Shown: positions 55,646 to 64,000 of the stretch, piece after piece | How the letters are laid out: every line of letters starts with the position of its first letter | Numbering within the stretch: the stretch's first letter is position 1 | Source: Microtetraspora glauca | Lineage (GTDB): Bacteria; Actinomycetota; Actinomycetes; Streptomycetales; Streptomycetaceae | Assembly (NCBI GenBank): GCA_000721275.1 | Contig: JOFO01000015.1 | Coordinates: forward strand, 1 to 64,000 | Reading direction: 5' to 3' | Length of the DNA stretch: 64,000 nt | The notes under the pieces: model-generated | Databases searched by the model: none | What the model was told of the DNA's origin: nothing | Seen by the model: the letters and a program-made list of their open reading frames with translations, nothing else | Translations under genes and position numbers: made by a program

Positions 55646-56005
55646 CTACCTGCGGGCGGCCTCGCCGGTCTCGCCGCCGACGGCCGTCGCCGTCGACTGC
55701 TGCCGCGGGATCTCCACGACCTCCGCGACCTCCGCGTCGGCCCCGGCCCCGTCGGCGTCCGCCTCGGCGGCGGCCTCCGGTCCGGACTCCGCCGGGACGG
55801 TCACGCCCGCGACCGGAATCCGGGTCACCGGCCCTTCCGTCCCGCCGCTCTCCGCCGCCCCGGACTCGTCCGTCACAGCGGTCTCCTCCGTGACACCGGT
55901 CTCGGTCACCGCGACCGCCACCGCGGCCGTCGCGGCGGCCTCGGGCCCGTCCTCCGCCGTGCCCTTCCTCTTCCGGTTCCGGCGAAACATAGCGAAAACG
56001 CCCAT
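55646..56005 (-). CDS. hypothetical Ala/Glu/Val-rich protein
   Basis: 119 residues from ATG 56005 with GGAG five bases upstream; a GTG at 56011 is also in frame. A basic start (FRRNRKRKG) is followed by a low-complexity acidic middle rich in Ala, Val, Thr and Glu and a conserved-looking end (VEIPRQQSTATAV). No domain or signal peptide is recognised; the start FAMFRRN is weakly hydrophobic. It lies between the antitoxin-like gene and miaA. The skew could reflect a disordered protein, so expression should be tested. Confidence 0.6.
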   Translation of the reverse strand: MGVFAMFRRNRKRKGTAEDGPEAAATAAVAVAVTETGVTEETAVTDESGAAESGGTEGPVTRIPVAGVTVPAESGPEAAAEADADGAGADAEVAEVVEIPRQQSTATAVGGETGEAARR

Positions 56006-56176
56006 ATTCACTCCTCAGCGTACTCGTCAGGGGATGCCGCGCGGGGGAGCGGCGGCGGGAACACGGCCGGAACACCACGGAACATCGGCCGGAACCACTC
56101 CCGGGCAACGAGGCCCCGACCCCCCTGTCACGTCGCTCGTTCGGGGACCCCTCCCGAGGTTTGCGAGACTGGGACG

Positions 56177-57115
56177 GTGAGAAGCGCAGCTCCCGCACCG
56201 CGGGTCATCGCCGTCGTCGGCCCCACGGCGGCCGGAAAGTCCGATCTGGGCGTGTACCTGGCCCAGCAGCTCGGCGGCGAGGTCGTCAACGCCGACTCGA
56301 TGCAGCTCTACCGCGGGATGGACATCGGGACCGCCAAACTGACGCCGGAGGAGCGCGGGGGCGTCCCGCACCACCTCCTCGACATCTGGGACGTCACCGA
56401 GGCCGCCAGCGTCGCCGAGTACCAGCGGCTCGCCCGCGCCGAGATCGACCGCCTGCTCGCCGAAGGCCGTACCCCCGTCCTCGTCGGCGGCTCCGGCCTG
56501 TACGTACGCGGCGCCGTGGACGCCCTGGAGTTCCCCGGCACGGACCCCGACGTCCGGGCCCGTCTGGAGGCGGAGCTCGACGAGCGCGGCTCCGGCGTCC
56601 TGCACGCCCGGCTGGCCGCCGCCGACCCCGAGGCGGCGCGCGCGATCCTCCCCAGCAACGGCCGCCGGATCGTCCGGGCCCTGGAGGTCATCGAGATCAC
56701 CGGCAAGCCCTTCACCGCCAACCTCCCCGGCCACGAGTCCGTCTACGACACCGTGCAGATCGGCGTCGACGTGGCCCGGCCCGAGCTCGACGAGCGGATC
56801 ACCACGCGCGTGGACCGCATGTGGGAGGCCGGGCTCGTCGACGAGGTCCGCGCCCTGGAGGCGGTCGGACTGCGCGAGGGGCGCACGGCCTCCCGCGCGC
56901 TCGGCTACCAGCAGGTGCTCGCGGCGCTCGCCGGGGAGTGCACCGAGGACGAGGCGCGCGCCGAGACCGTCCGCGCCACCAAGCGCTTCGCCCGCCGCCA
57001 GGACTCGTGGTTCCGCCGCGACCCGCGGGTCCACTGGCTCAGCGGCGCCGCCGCGGACCGCGGGGAACTCCCGCGGGAGGCGCTGTCGTTGGTCGAACGA
57101 GCGGTTACAGCCTGA
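56177..57115 (+). CDS. miaA: tRNA dimethylallyltransferase MiaA
   Basis: 312 residues from GTG 56177. The P-loop is VVGPTAAGKSDLG; the tRNA/DMAPP site reads VNADSMQLYRGMDIGTAKL, and GGSGLYVRGAVD and NGRRIVRALEVIE follow. It transfers a dimethylallyl group to A37 of tRNAs that read UNN codons, producing the substrate of MiaB. In S. coelicolor MiaA is needed for efficient reading of the rare UUA codon and hence for development. The gene is followed by a small membrane protein and dapF. Confidence 0.95.
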   Translation: MRSAAPAPRVIAVVGPTAAGKSDLGVYLAQQLGGEVVNADSMQLYRGMDIGTAKLTPEERGGVPHHLLDIWDVTEAASVAEYQRLARAEIDRLLAEGRTPVLVGGSGLYVRGAVDALEFPGTDPDVRARLEAELDERGSGVLHARLAAADPEAARAILPSNGRRIVRALEVIEITGKPFTANLPGHESVYDTVQIGVDVARPELDERITTRVDRMWEAGLVDEVRALEAVGLREGRTASRALGYQQVLAALAGECTEDEARAETVRATKRFARRQDSWFRRDPRVHWLSGAAADRGELPREALSLVERAVTA

Positions 57116-57223
57116 TCACGTGATGGCATCGGGACGCCCTGCCCGTCATTTCGACGGTCGGGAGCGTGCCATCATCGAGCATCGATCGACCAAGTGGAGT
57201 CCGAGTGGGGAGGGCGCGTGGCG

Positions 57224-57676
57224 ATGGAGGCCGGCCCTCGCGACAGAGAACAGCACGAGTCGGTGCCCGGGGCTGCCCCGGGGCTGACGCCCGACGGGCC
57301 CGACGACGCCGAGGGCTCCGCGGTCGAGGTCGACGCGGGCGAGGTGGAGGTCGAGCTGCGCCCCCGGCGCCTGCTGCGGATCTGGCAGCTCGCCCCGATC
57401 GTGGGCCTCGCCGCCGTCGGCTCCCTGATGTTCGCCTTCCCGCTGGCCTTCGGCTCCGGCGACGGTGGCGCGGTCGTCGCCATGCTGGGACTGCTGATCA
57501 GCTTCTGCGCCGCCGGCTGGGGCATGATGGCCGCCCGCAAGGTCGGCTACACCTGGCCGGGGCTGCCGAAGCGCGGCTCCGGCGAGCGGCCGGACTGGCG
57601 GGTCCTCACCCTGTACGTGACCAGCATCGCGGCCCTCGTCGCGCTGGCGGTCTGGCGGGTCGCCCGGCTCCGCTGA
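57224..57676 (+). CDS. hypothetical membrane protein
   Basis: About 150 residues from ATG 57224, which has GGGGAGGG nine bases upstream; GTGs at 57218 and 57194 are alternatives. An acidic, disordered N-terminal head (DAEGSAVEVDAGEVEVE) is followed by three membrane helices at about 60-80, 85-105 and 130-145. The conserved Tyr-Thr-Trp-Pro in KVGYTWPGLPK lies in the loop. No family recognised. It is conserved between miaA and dapF in streptomycetes. Confidence 0.7.
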   Translation: MEAGPRDREQHESVPGAAPGLTPDGPDDAEGSAVEVDAGEVEVELRPRRLLRIWQLAPIVGLAAVGSLMFAFPLAFGSGDGGAVVAMLGLLISFCAAGWGMMAARKVGYTWPGLPKRGSGERPDWRVLTLYVTSIAALVALAVWRVARLR

Positions 57677-57731
57677 GCCACCCTGTGGACAACCGGAACC
57701 CCGGTCCGCGCGGCACCGTACAGTTGATCGC

Positions 57732-58607
57732 GTGACCAGCACGCAGACCACCCCGCTCCGCTATCTCAAGGGCCACGGCACCGAGAACGACTTCGTGATC
57801 GTCCCCGACGCGGAGAACGAGATCGACCTGCCCCCCGCCCTCGTCGCCCGGCTCTGCGACCGCCGCGCCGGCCTCGGCGGCGACGGCGTGCTGCACGTCG
57901 TGCGCAGCGCCGCCCACCCCGAGGCCCGCGCCATGGCCGGCGAGGCCGAGTGGTTCATGGACTACCGGAACGCCGACGGCACCGTCGCCGAGATGTGCGG
58001 CAACGGCGTCCGGGTCTTCGCCCGCTACCTGGAGCACGCCGGCCACGTCACCGCCGGCGAGGTCGCCGTCGCCACCCGCGGCGGCGTCAAGCACGTCCAC
58101 CTCGACAAGGACGGCTCCGTCACCGTCGCCATGGGCCGGGCCGTGCTCCCCGACGAGGGCGTCACGGTCACCGTCGACGGGCGCAGCTGGCCCGCGCGGA
58201 ACGTGAACATGGGCAATCCGCACGCGGTCGCCTTCGTCGAGGACCTCGCGCACGCCGGGACCCTGTACGACGAGCCGCCGTACGAGCCCGCCTCCGTCTA
58301 CCCCGACGGGGTCAACATCGAGTTCGTCGCCGACCGGGGCCCCCGCCACGTCGCCATGCGGGTGCACGAGCGCGGCGCCGCCGAGACCCGCTCCTGCGGC
58401 ACCGGCGCCTGCGCCGTCGCCGTCGCCACCGCCCGCCGCGACGGCGCGGACCCCGCCGAGACCGGCGCCCCCGTCACGTACACCGTCGACGTGCTCGGCG
58501 GCACCCTCGTCATCACCGAGCACCCCGACGGACAGATCGAGATGACCGGACCGGCCGTCATCGTCGCCGAGGGCACCCTGGAGCCCTCCTGGCTCGCGCA
58601 GGCCTGA
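57732..58607 (+). CDS. dapF: diaminopimelate epimerase
   Basis: 291 residues from GTG 57732. The two active-site Cys residues occur in AEMCGNGVRVFA near residue 86 and RSCGTGACAVAVA near 222. LKGHGTENDFVIV is the usual N-terminus. It converts LL- to meso-diaminopimelate; Streptomyces cell walls use LL-DAP, so here the enzyme mainly feeds lysine synthesis from meso-DAP. Length and motifs are normal. It has no overlap with its neighbours. Confidence 0.95.
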   Translation: MTSTQTTPLRYLKGHGTENDFVIVPDAENEIDLPPALVARLCDRRAGLGGDGVLHVVRSAAHPEARAMAGEAEWFMDYRNADGTVAEMCGNGVRVFARYLEHAGHVTAGEVAVATRGGVKHVHLDKDGSVTVAMGRAVLPDEGVTVTVDGRSWPARNVNMGNPHAVAFVEDLAHAGTLYDEPPYEPASVYPDGVNIEFVADRGPRHVAMRVHERGAAETRSCGTGACAVAVATARRDGADPAETGAPVTYTVDVLGGTLVITEHPDGQIEMTGPAVIVAEGTLEPSWLAQA

Positions 58608-58823
58608 AACAGCGGGGCCGGGCGCTCTCCGGGCGGTGCCGTGGGCGCGGCCGGAGGCCGTAATCGAAACAGTCAACGACTCGCGTGTCGCTCGAATGGG
58701 TGATCCGATTCACGCTGGGCGAGAGCGTGACTGCGCCACGTGGTGGGGTCGGTAGCATCAAGCACCGGCCCTCCGGGCTCTCCCCGCCCGTCCACCGCCG
58801 GTCGACGTCGCCGGAGGTGCCCC

Positions 58824-60956
58824 ATGAGCGCAGAGGCCACGAACCCCGTGAGCGCGGCCGAGGCCGCGGCCACCGACACGGGCGTCCGCAGGCGCGGACG
58901 CGCCCGGCTGGACCTGCGGAGGCTCGGCCGGGCCGCCCTGCTCGGCGCCACCGCGGGCCCCGCACCGCGCGACCGGCTGCCCGACGCCATCAGCCACGTC
59001 GCCGAGGCGCACCGGGCCCACCATCCCGAGGCCGACCTGTCGGTGCTGCGCCGGGCGTACGTGCTCGCCGAGTCCTCGCACCGGGGCCAGTTCCGCAAGA
59101 GCGGCGAGCCGTACATCACCCATCCGCTCGCCGTCACCCTGATCCTCGCCGAACTCGGCGCCGAGACCACGACCCTGACCGCCTCTCTCCTCCACGACAC
59201 CGTCGAGGACACGGAGGTGACGCTCGATCAGGTGCGCCGCGAGTTCGGCGACGAGGTCGCGTACCTGGTCGACGGCGTCACCAAGGTGGAGAAGATCGAC
59301 TACGGGGCCGCCGCCGAACCCGAGACCTTCCGCAAGATGCTCGTCGCCACCGGTGACGACGTGCGGGTCATGTCGATCAAACTCGCCGACCGGCTCCACA
59401 ACATGCGCACCCTCGGCGTCATGCGCCCCGAGAAACAGGCCCGCATCGCCAAGGTCACCCGGGACGTCCTGATCCCCCTCGCCGAACGGCTCGGCGTCCA
59501 GGCCCTCAAGACCGAACTGGAGGACCTGGTCTTCGCGATCCTCCACCCCGAGGAGTACGAGACCACCCGCGCGCTCATCGCCGGCGCCACCGGCTCCGGA
59601 TCGCCGGACGCGCTCGCCGCCGTCGCCGACCAGGTCGCGACCGTGCTGCGCGAGGCCGGCATCGCCGCCGAAGTCCTCGTCCGGCCCCGCCACTTCGTCT
59701 CCGTCCACCGCGTCCGGCTCAAGCGCGGCGAGCTGCGCGGCTGCGACTTCGGGCGGCTCCTCGTCCTCGTCGCCGAGGACGCCGACTGCTACGCGGTCCT
59801 CGGCGAGCTGCACACCTGCTTCACCCCGCTCATCTCGGAGTTCAAGGACTTCATCGCCGCCCCCAAGTTCAACCTCTACCAGTCGCTGCACACCGCGATC
59901 GCCGCCCCCGACGGCGGCGTCGCCGAGGTCCTCATCCGCACCCACCGCATGCACAAGGTCGCCGAGGCGGGGGTCGTCGCCCTCGGCAACCCCCACGTGG
60001 GCCAGGAACCGGACCCCGCCGCCCCGCCCGCCGACGAGACCGAGCGAACCGACCCCACCCGGCCCGGCTGGCTCGCCCGCCTCCTCGCCTGGCAGCAGTC
60101 CGCGCCCGACCCCGACACCTTCTGGTCCTCACTCCGCGCCGACCTCGCCGAGGACCACGAGATCACCGTCTTCCGCGCCGACGGCGGCACCCTCGGGCTG
60201 CCCGCCGGCGCCACCTGCGTCGACGCCGCCTACGCCCAGCACGGCGCCGCCGCCCACGCCTGCCTCGGCGCCCGCGTCAACGGCCGGCTCGCCCCGCTGA
60301 GCACCGTCCTCTCCGACGGCGACACCGTGCAGCTGCTGCTCGCCCAGGACGCCGGCTCCGGGCCGTCCCCGGCATGGCTGGACCACGCCCGCACCCCCGC
60401 CGCCCGGATCGCCATCACCGGCTGGCTCCAGGCCCACCCGGAGGCCGCCCAGCAGCCCGCCGCCGCCCCCCGTCCGCCGCTCAGCGTCGCCGCCGACCGC
60501 GGCTCCGGCGCGGACCTGCACGCCGACCTCGGCGACGGCCCGCCCGCCCCGGTCCGCCCGGCCGGCTGCTGCACGCCCGTGCCGCCCGACGCGATCACCG
60601 GCTTCCGGGTCCGCGGCGGCGCCGTCACCGCCCACCGCTCCGGCTGTCCCGCCGTGGACGTCATGCGGCGGCTCGGCCGGGACGCCGTGCCCGTGCGCTG
60701 GGGGAACGCCGCCCACTGCCGGGTCACCCTGGTCGCCGAATCGTTCGGCCGCCCCGGCCTCCTCGCCGACCTCACCGAGGCCATCGCGACCGCCGGCGCC
60801 GAAGTCGTCGCCGCCACCGTCGAACCGCCCAGCGAGCAGCGGGTCCGCCACACGTACACCCTCCAGCTCGCCGACGCCGCCGAGCTCCCGACCCTCATGC
60901 GCGCCATGCGCGACGTCCCCGGCGTCTACGACGTGAGCCGCACCCACCGGCTCTGA
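58824..60956 (+). CDS. rshA: RelA/SpoT homologue RshA
   Basis: 710 residues from ATG 58824 behind GGAGG. The HD hydrolase domain is intact, with SLLHDTVEDTEVTLDQV and KLADRLHNMRTLG. In the synthetase region the usual FDLIAIR core is replaced by FGRLLVL, so the catalytic Asp of active synthetases is Gly, while the downstream EFKDFIAAPKFNLYQSLHT and VLIRTHRMHKVAEAG blocks are kept. A TGS domain and a C-terminal ACT domain (RPGLLADLTEAIATAGAEV) follow. It would mainly degrade (p)ppGpp. The main RelA of the genus is elsewhere; position between dapF and hflX matches rshA of S. coelicolor. Confidence 0.88.
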   Translation: MSAEATNPVSAAEAAATDTGVRRRGRARLDLRRLGRAALLGATAGPAPRDRLPDAISHVAEAHRAHHPEADLSVLRRAYVLAESSHRGQFRKSGEPYITHPLAVTLILAELGAETTTLTASLLHDTVEDTEVTLDQVRREFGDEVAYLVDGVTKVEKIDYGAAAEPETFRKMLVATGDDVRVMSIKLADRLHNMRTLGVMRPEKQARIAKVTRDVLIPLAERLGVQALKTELEDLVFAILHPEEYETTRALIAGATGSGSPDALAAVADQVATVLREAGIAAEVLVRPRHFVSVHRVRLKRGELRGCDFGRLLVLVAEDADCYAVLGELHTCFTPLISEFKDFIAAPKFNLYQSLHTAIAAPDGGVAEVLIRTHRMHKVAEAGVVALGNPHVGQEPDPAAPPADETERTDPTRPGWLARLLAWQQSAPDPDTFWSSLRADLAEDHEITVFRADGGTLGLPAGATCVDAAYAQHGAAAHACLGARVNGRLAPLSTVLSDGDTVQLLLAQDAGSGPSPAWLDHARTPAARIAITGWLQAHPEAAQQPAAAPRPPLSVAADRGSGADLHADLGDGPPAPVRPAGCCTPVPPDAITGFRVRGGAVTAHRSGCPAVDVMRRLGRDAVPVRWGNAAHCRVTLVAESFGRPGLLADLTEAIATAGAEVVAATVEPPSEQRVRHTYTLQLADAAELPTLMRAMRDVPGVYDVSRTHRL

Positions 60957-61090
60957 GACCCGGCGGGCCCGGGGCGCGGCACGCGCGCGCGTGCGGAGCG
61001 CGCACCGGTGATCACACGACGTGCCCCCTTCGGGTGGCGGCTGTGCGCGTCGGCCACCGCGGGCGGGGCGGCCCCTGGTAGCCCTGGCCC

Positions 61091-62623
61091 ATGCCGCTCA
61101 CCTCCCGCCCCGTCCGCCCGGACACCGCCCGCACGCCCGCCCCGACCTACGCCGGCCGCCCCGCGCGGCCCGCCCGCCGGCGGTGGCTGCGGTCCGCCGT
61201 GCTCGTCGCGGCCTCCGCCGCGCTCGTCGCCGCCGCCCAGCCCGCCCCGGCCCCCCTCGGCATCGGCGACCCGCTCTTCCCCCACCTCGGCAATCCCGGC
61301 TACGACGTCCTCGCCTACGACATCGCCCTCACCTACTCCGGGGTGAACACCGAACCGCTCGCCGCCGTCACCCGCGTCGACGCCCTCGCCACCGCCGACC
61401 TCGAGCGGCTCCACCTCGACTTCACCCACGGCACCGTCTCCGCCGTCACCGTCGACGGCCTGCCCGCCGCGTACGAGACCAGCGGCGAGGACCTCGTGAT
61501 CACCCCCGTCGTCCCCATCGATGTCGGCGAGCCCGTCACCGTCACCGTCCGCCACACCAGCGACCCGCGCGGCCCCGCCCAGAACGGCGGCTGGGTCCGC
61601 ACCTCCGACGGCCTCGCCATGGCCAACCAGGCCGACGCCGCCCACCGCGTCTTCCCCTCCAACGACCACCCCTCCGACAAGGCCGCCTTCACCTTCCGGA
61701 TCACCGCCCCGCGCGAGCTGACCGCCGTCGCCAACGGCCTCCCCGCCGGCCGCGTCGCCCACGGCGCCACCACCACCTGGACCTATCGCACCCGCCACCC
61801 CATGGCCACCGAGCTCGCCCAGGTCTCCATCGGCCGCTCCGCCGTCCTGCACCGCACCGGACCGCGCGGCCTCCCCGTCCGGGACGTCGTCCGCGCCCAG
61901 GACCGGGAGACGCTGGAACCCTGGCTGCGCCGCACCCCCGCCCACCTGGAGTGGATGGAGCGCAAGGTCGGCCCGTACCCCTTCGAGACGTACGGCGTGC
62001 TGGTCGCCGACGCCACCACCGGCTTCGAGCTGGAGACCCAGACCCTCTCCCTCTTCGAACGGCGGCTCTTCACCGACCCCCGCTTCCCCGCCTGGTACGT
62101 CGACGCGATCATGGTCCACGAACTCGCCCACCAGTGGTTCGGCGACAGCGTCTCCCCCCGCACCTGGTCCGACCTGTGGCTCAACGAGGGACACGCCAGC
62201 TGGTACGAGGCGCTGTACGCCGACGAGACGGCCGGCAAGTCCCTGGAGAAGCGCATGAAGGCCGCGTACGCCGCCTCCGACGGCTGGCGCGCCGCCGGAG
62301 GACCGCCCGCGGCCCCCCGCCCGGCCGCCCCCGGCGCCAAGCTCAGCCTCTTCCGGCCCGTCGTCTACGACGGCAGCGCACTCGTCCTCTACGCCCTCCG
62401 GCAGGAGATCGGCACCGCCGCCTTCGACCGCCTCCAGCGGCGCTGGGTCGCCGCGCACCGCGACGGCGTCGCCTCGACCGCCGACTTCACCGCCCTCGCC
62501 GAAGAGGTCTCCGGACGCGAGCTCGACGCCTTCTTCACCGGCTGGCTGTACGGCGAGAAGACCCCGCCGATGCCCGGCCACCCCGACTGGCGCAGCCTCC
62601 CGCCCGCGGACGCCGAGCGCTGA
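61091..62623 (+). CDS. M1-family metallopeptidase
   Basis: 510 residues. A signal peptide with a hydrophobic core is at about 33-50 (WLRSAVLVAASAALVAA). The zinc site is HELAHQW, with the third ligand in LWLNEGHASWYE. The substrate-binding motif appears as TGFELETQT in place of GAMEN. It is shorter than full aminopeptidase N (about 870 residues), lacking the C-terminal helical domain, as in other secreted Streptomyces M1 enzymes. It is likely to cleave peptides outside the cell. A GC palindrome (60979-60994) lies in the 134-nt upstream gap after rshA. Confidence 0.9.
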   Translation: MPLTSRPVRPDTARTPAPTYAGRPARPARRRWLRSAVLVAASAALVAAAQPAPAPLGIGDPLFPHLGNPGYDVLAYDIALTYSGVNTEPLAAVTRVDALATADLERLHLDFTHGTVSAVTVDGLPAAYETSGEDLVITPVVPIDVGEPVTVTVRHTSDPRGPAQNGGWVRTSDGLAMANQADAAHRVFPSNDHPSDKAAFTFRITAPRELTAVANGLPAGRVAHGATTTWTYRTRHPMATELAQVSIGRSAVLHRTGPRGLPVRDVVRAQDRETLEPWLRRTPAHLEWMERKVGPYPFETYGVLVADATTGFELETQTLSLFERRLFTDPRFPAWYVDAIMVHELAHQWFGDSVSPRTWSDLWLNEGHASWYEALYADETAGKSLEKRMKAAYAASDGWRAAGGPPAAPRPAAPGAKLSLFRPVVYDGSALVLYALRQEIGTAAFDRLQRRWVAAHRDGVASTADFTALAEEVSGRELDAFFTGWLYGEKTPPMPGHPDWRSLPPADAER

Positions 62624-62777
62624 GGAAACCCGCGTGACGGGCGCCGCGCGGCCGTGTCACCATCGTCAGGTCGGCGACGCGGCCGGCGGGACCCGTGAGG
62701 GAATCCCCGCGAGGGAATCATCCGGGACCGCCGCGCGTTGTAACCGACACCATCGTTCCGACCTACGTAAGGATCCA

Positions 62778-64000
62778 ATGACCTCCTCTTCTTCCCCTTC
62801 CCAGGACGAGCAGAGCTTCGCGCAGTCGCGCCGCACCGAGAGCCTTCGGGCCGATGCCCTGATGGAAGAGGACGTCGCCTGGAGCCACGAGATCGACGGA
62901 GAGCGGGACGGCGACCAGTTCGACCGCTCCGAGCGTGCGGCGCTGCGCCGCGTCGCCGGCCTCTCCACCGAGCTCGAGGACGTCACCGAGGTCGAGTACC
63001 GGCAGCTGCGCCTGGAGCGCGTCGTGCTCGTCGGCGTCTGGACCTCGGGGACCGTGCAGGACGCCGAGAACTCCCTCGCGGAGCTCGCGGCCCTCGCCGA
63101 GACGGCGGGCGCCCTCGTCCTCGACGGCGTGATCCAGCGCCGCGACAAGCCCGACCCGGCCACCTTCATCGGTTCCGGCAAGGCCCAGGAGCTCCGGGAC
63201 ATCGTCATCGAGACCGGTGCCGACACCGTGGTCTGCGACGGCGAGCTCAGCCCCGGCCAGCTCATCGCCCTCGAAGACGTCGTCAAGGTCAAGGTGGTCG
63301 ACCGGACCGCCCTGATCCTCGACATCTTCGCCCAGCACGCCAAGTCCCGCGAGGGCAAGGCACAGGTCGCCCTCGCGCAGATGCAGTACATGCTGCCGCG
63401 CCTGCGCGGCTGGGGTCAGTCGCTGTCCCGGCAGATGGGTGGCGGCGGCGGTGGCGGCATGGCCACCCGAGGCCCCGGTGAGACCAAGATCGAGACCGAC
63501 CGGCGCCGCATCCGCGAGAAGATGGCGAAGATGCGCCGGGAGATCGCGGAGATGAAGACCGGCCGCGACGTCAAGCGGCAGGAGCGGCGCCGCAACAAGG
63601 TGCCGTCCGTCGCCATCGCCGGCTACACCAACGCCGGCAAGTCCTCCCTGCTCAACCGCCTCACGGGCGCCGGCGTCCTGGTGGAGAACGCGCTGTTCGC
63701 CACCCTCGACCCGACCGTCCGCCGGGCCGAGACGCCGTCCGGCCGGGTCTACACCCTGGCCGACACCGTCGGCTTCGTCCGGCACCTGCCGCACCACCTG
63801 GTCGAGGCGTTCCGCTCCACCATGGAGGAGGTCGCCGACGCCGACCTCATCCTGCACGTGGTGGACGGCTCGCACCCCGCCCCGGAGGAGCAGCTGGCCG
63901 CCGTGCGCGAGGTCTTCCGGGACGTCGGCGCGGTGAACGTGCCGGAGATCGTGATCGTCAACAAGGCCGACGCGGCCGACCCGCTGGTCCTCCAGCGCCT
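62778..64000 (+). CDS. hflX: GTPase HflX (3' end outside window)
   Basis: The first 407 codons are present, from ATG 62778 with AAGGA upstream. The N-terminal HflX domain shows ATFIGSGKAQELRD and DRTALILDIFAQHAKSREGK. The coiled connector has RGPGETKIETDRRRIREK, and the G domain has GYTNAGKSSLLNRL (G1), LDPTVR (G2/T), ADTVGF (G3) and NKAD (G4). A Gly run (MGGGGGGG) lies before the connector. HflX binds the 50S subunit and splits stalled or hibernating ribosomes, a heat-shock rescue factor. The C-terminus is cut by the window end. No stop codon is seen in frame. Confidence 0.95.
   Translation, partial: MTSSSSPSQDEQSFAQSRRTESLRADALMEEDVAWSHEIDGERDGDQFDRSERAALRRVAGLSTELEDVTEVEYRQLRLERVVLVGVWTSGTVQDAENSLAELAALAETAGALVLDGVIQRRDKPDPATFIGSGKAQELRDIVIETGADTVVCDGELSPGQLIALEDVVKVKVVDRTALILDIFAQHAKSREGKAQVALAQMQYMLPRLRGWGQSLSRQMGGGGGGGMATRGPGETKIETDRRRIREKMAKMRREIAEMKTGRDVKRQERRRNKVPSVAIAGYTNAGKSSLLNRLTGAGVLVENALFATLDPTVRRAETPSGRVYTLADTVGFVRHLPHHLVEAFRSTMEEVADADLILHVVDGSHPAPEEQLAAVREVFRDVGAVNVPEIVIVNKADAADPLVLQR

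Overview
The window is high-GC DNA of about 73% G+C, with codons ending almost always in G or C, many GTG starts, GC-rich hairpins without U-tracts and only a few AT-rich promoter islands. Gene content and order match the central chromosome core of Streptomyces. From memory, the order follows the S. coelicolor SCO5747-SCO5796 neighbourhood: osaC/osaA/osaB, ftsK, rimO, pgsA, cinA, clgR, dpsC, nei, lhr, recA-recX, gluDCBA, miaB, miaA, dapF, rshA, hflX. I could not run a database search, so species and strain stay open.

Region 1 (1-9411). The 3' end of a 5S rRNA is followed after 5 nt by a tRNA-Thr(GGT) and a terminator, so an rrn operon ends here. Next comes an osmotic-stress signalling locus: osaC (ATPase/PAS/GAF/PP2C), the divergent osaA (a hybrid kinase with a long array of HAMP-like repeats) and osaB (response regulator). 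osaA is split by a frameshift inside its repeat array, at two abnormal repeat steps of 134 and 138 nt instead of 276.

Region 2 (9529-25681). ftsK and a RodZ-like gene are followed by rimO-pgsA-cinA-clgR, where pgsA and cinA overlap their upstream genes, then dpsC and a small membrane protein. A degraded short-chain dehydrogenase remnant follows, then nei and lhr (reverse strand), and an AraC regulator with an azlCD amino-acid exporter (forward).

Region 3 (25736-36241). This holds a terpenoid-cyclase-fold hypothetical, DUF3046, an AI-2E family permease, a cytochrome bd pair (cydA-cydB) lying downstream of a two-component system, a GDSL hydrolase, a hypothetical protein, and recA-recX behind a promoter with an SOS box.

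Region 4 (36422-46669). On the reverse strand, a cysteine dioxygenase-rhodanese operon is preceded by a short Cys-x-Cys leader peptide, a good promoter, a possible attenuator stem and 9-bp tandem repeats, which looks like a cysteine-sensing leader. Then come an FAD monooxygenase, the glutamate-type ABC importer gluABCD, and a response regulator/kinase pair facing a TAXI-type substrate-binding protein.

Region 5 (47219-64000). A four-carbon acid sugar kinase, a NarL/LuxR-type two-component system with dedA, a cysteine hydrolase and a GlxA-type AraC regulator lead into a translation and housekeeping block. That block is miaB, a class III extradiol dioxygenase-like gene, an antitoxin-like gene, a hypothetical protein, miaA, a membrane protein, dapF, an RSH gene, an M1 peptidase and hflX (cut by the window end).

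No CRISPR array, prophage, insertion sequence or biosynthetic gene cluster was seen. The signals most worth checking are the broken osaA repeat array and the cysteine leader region.
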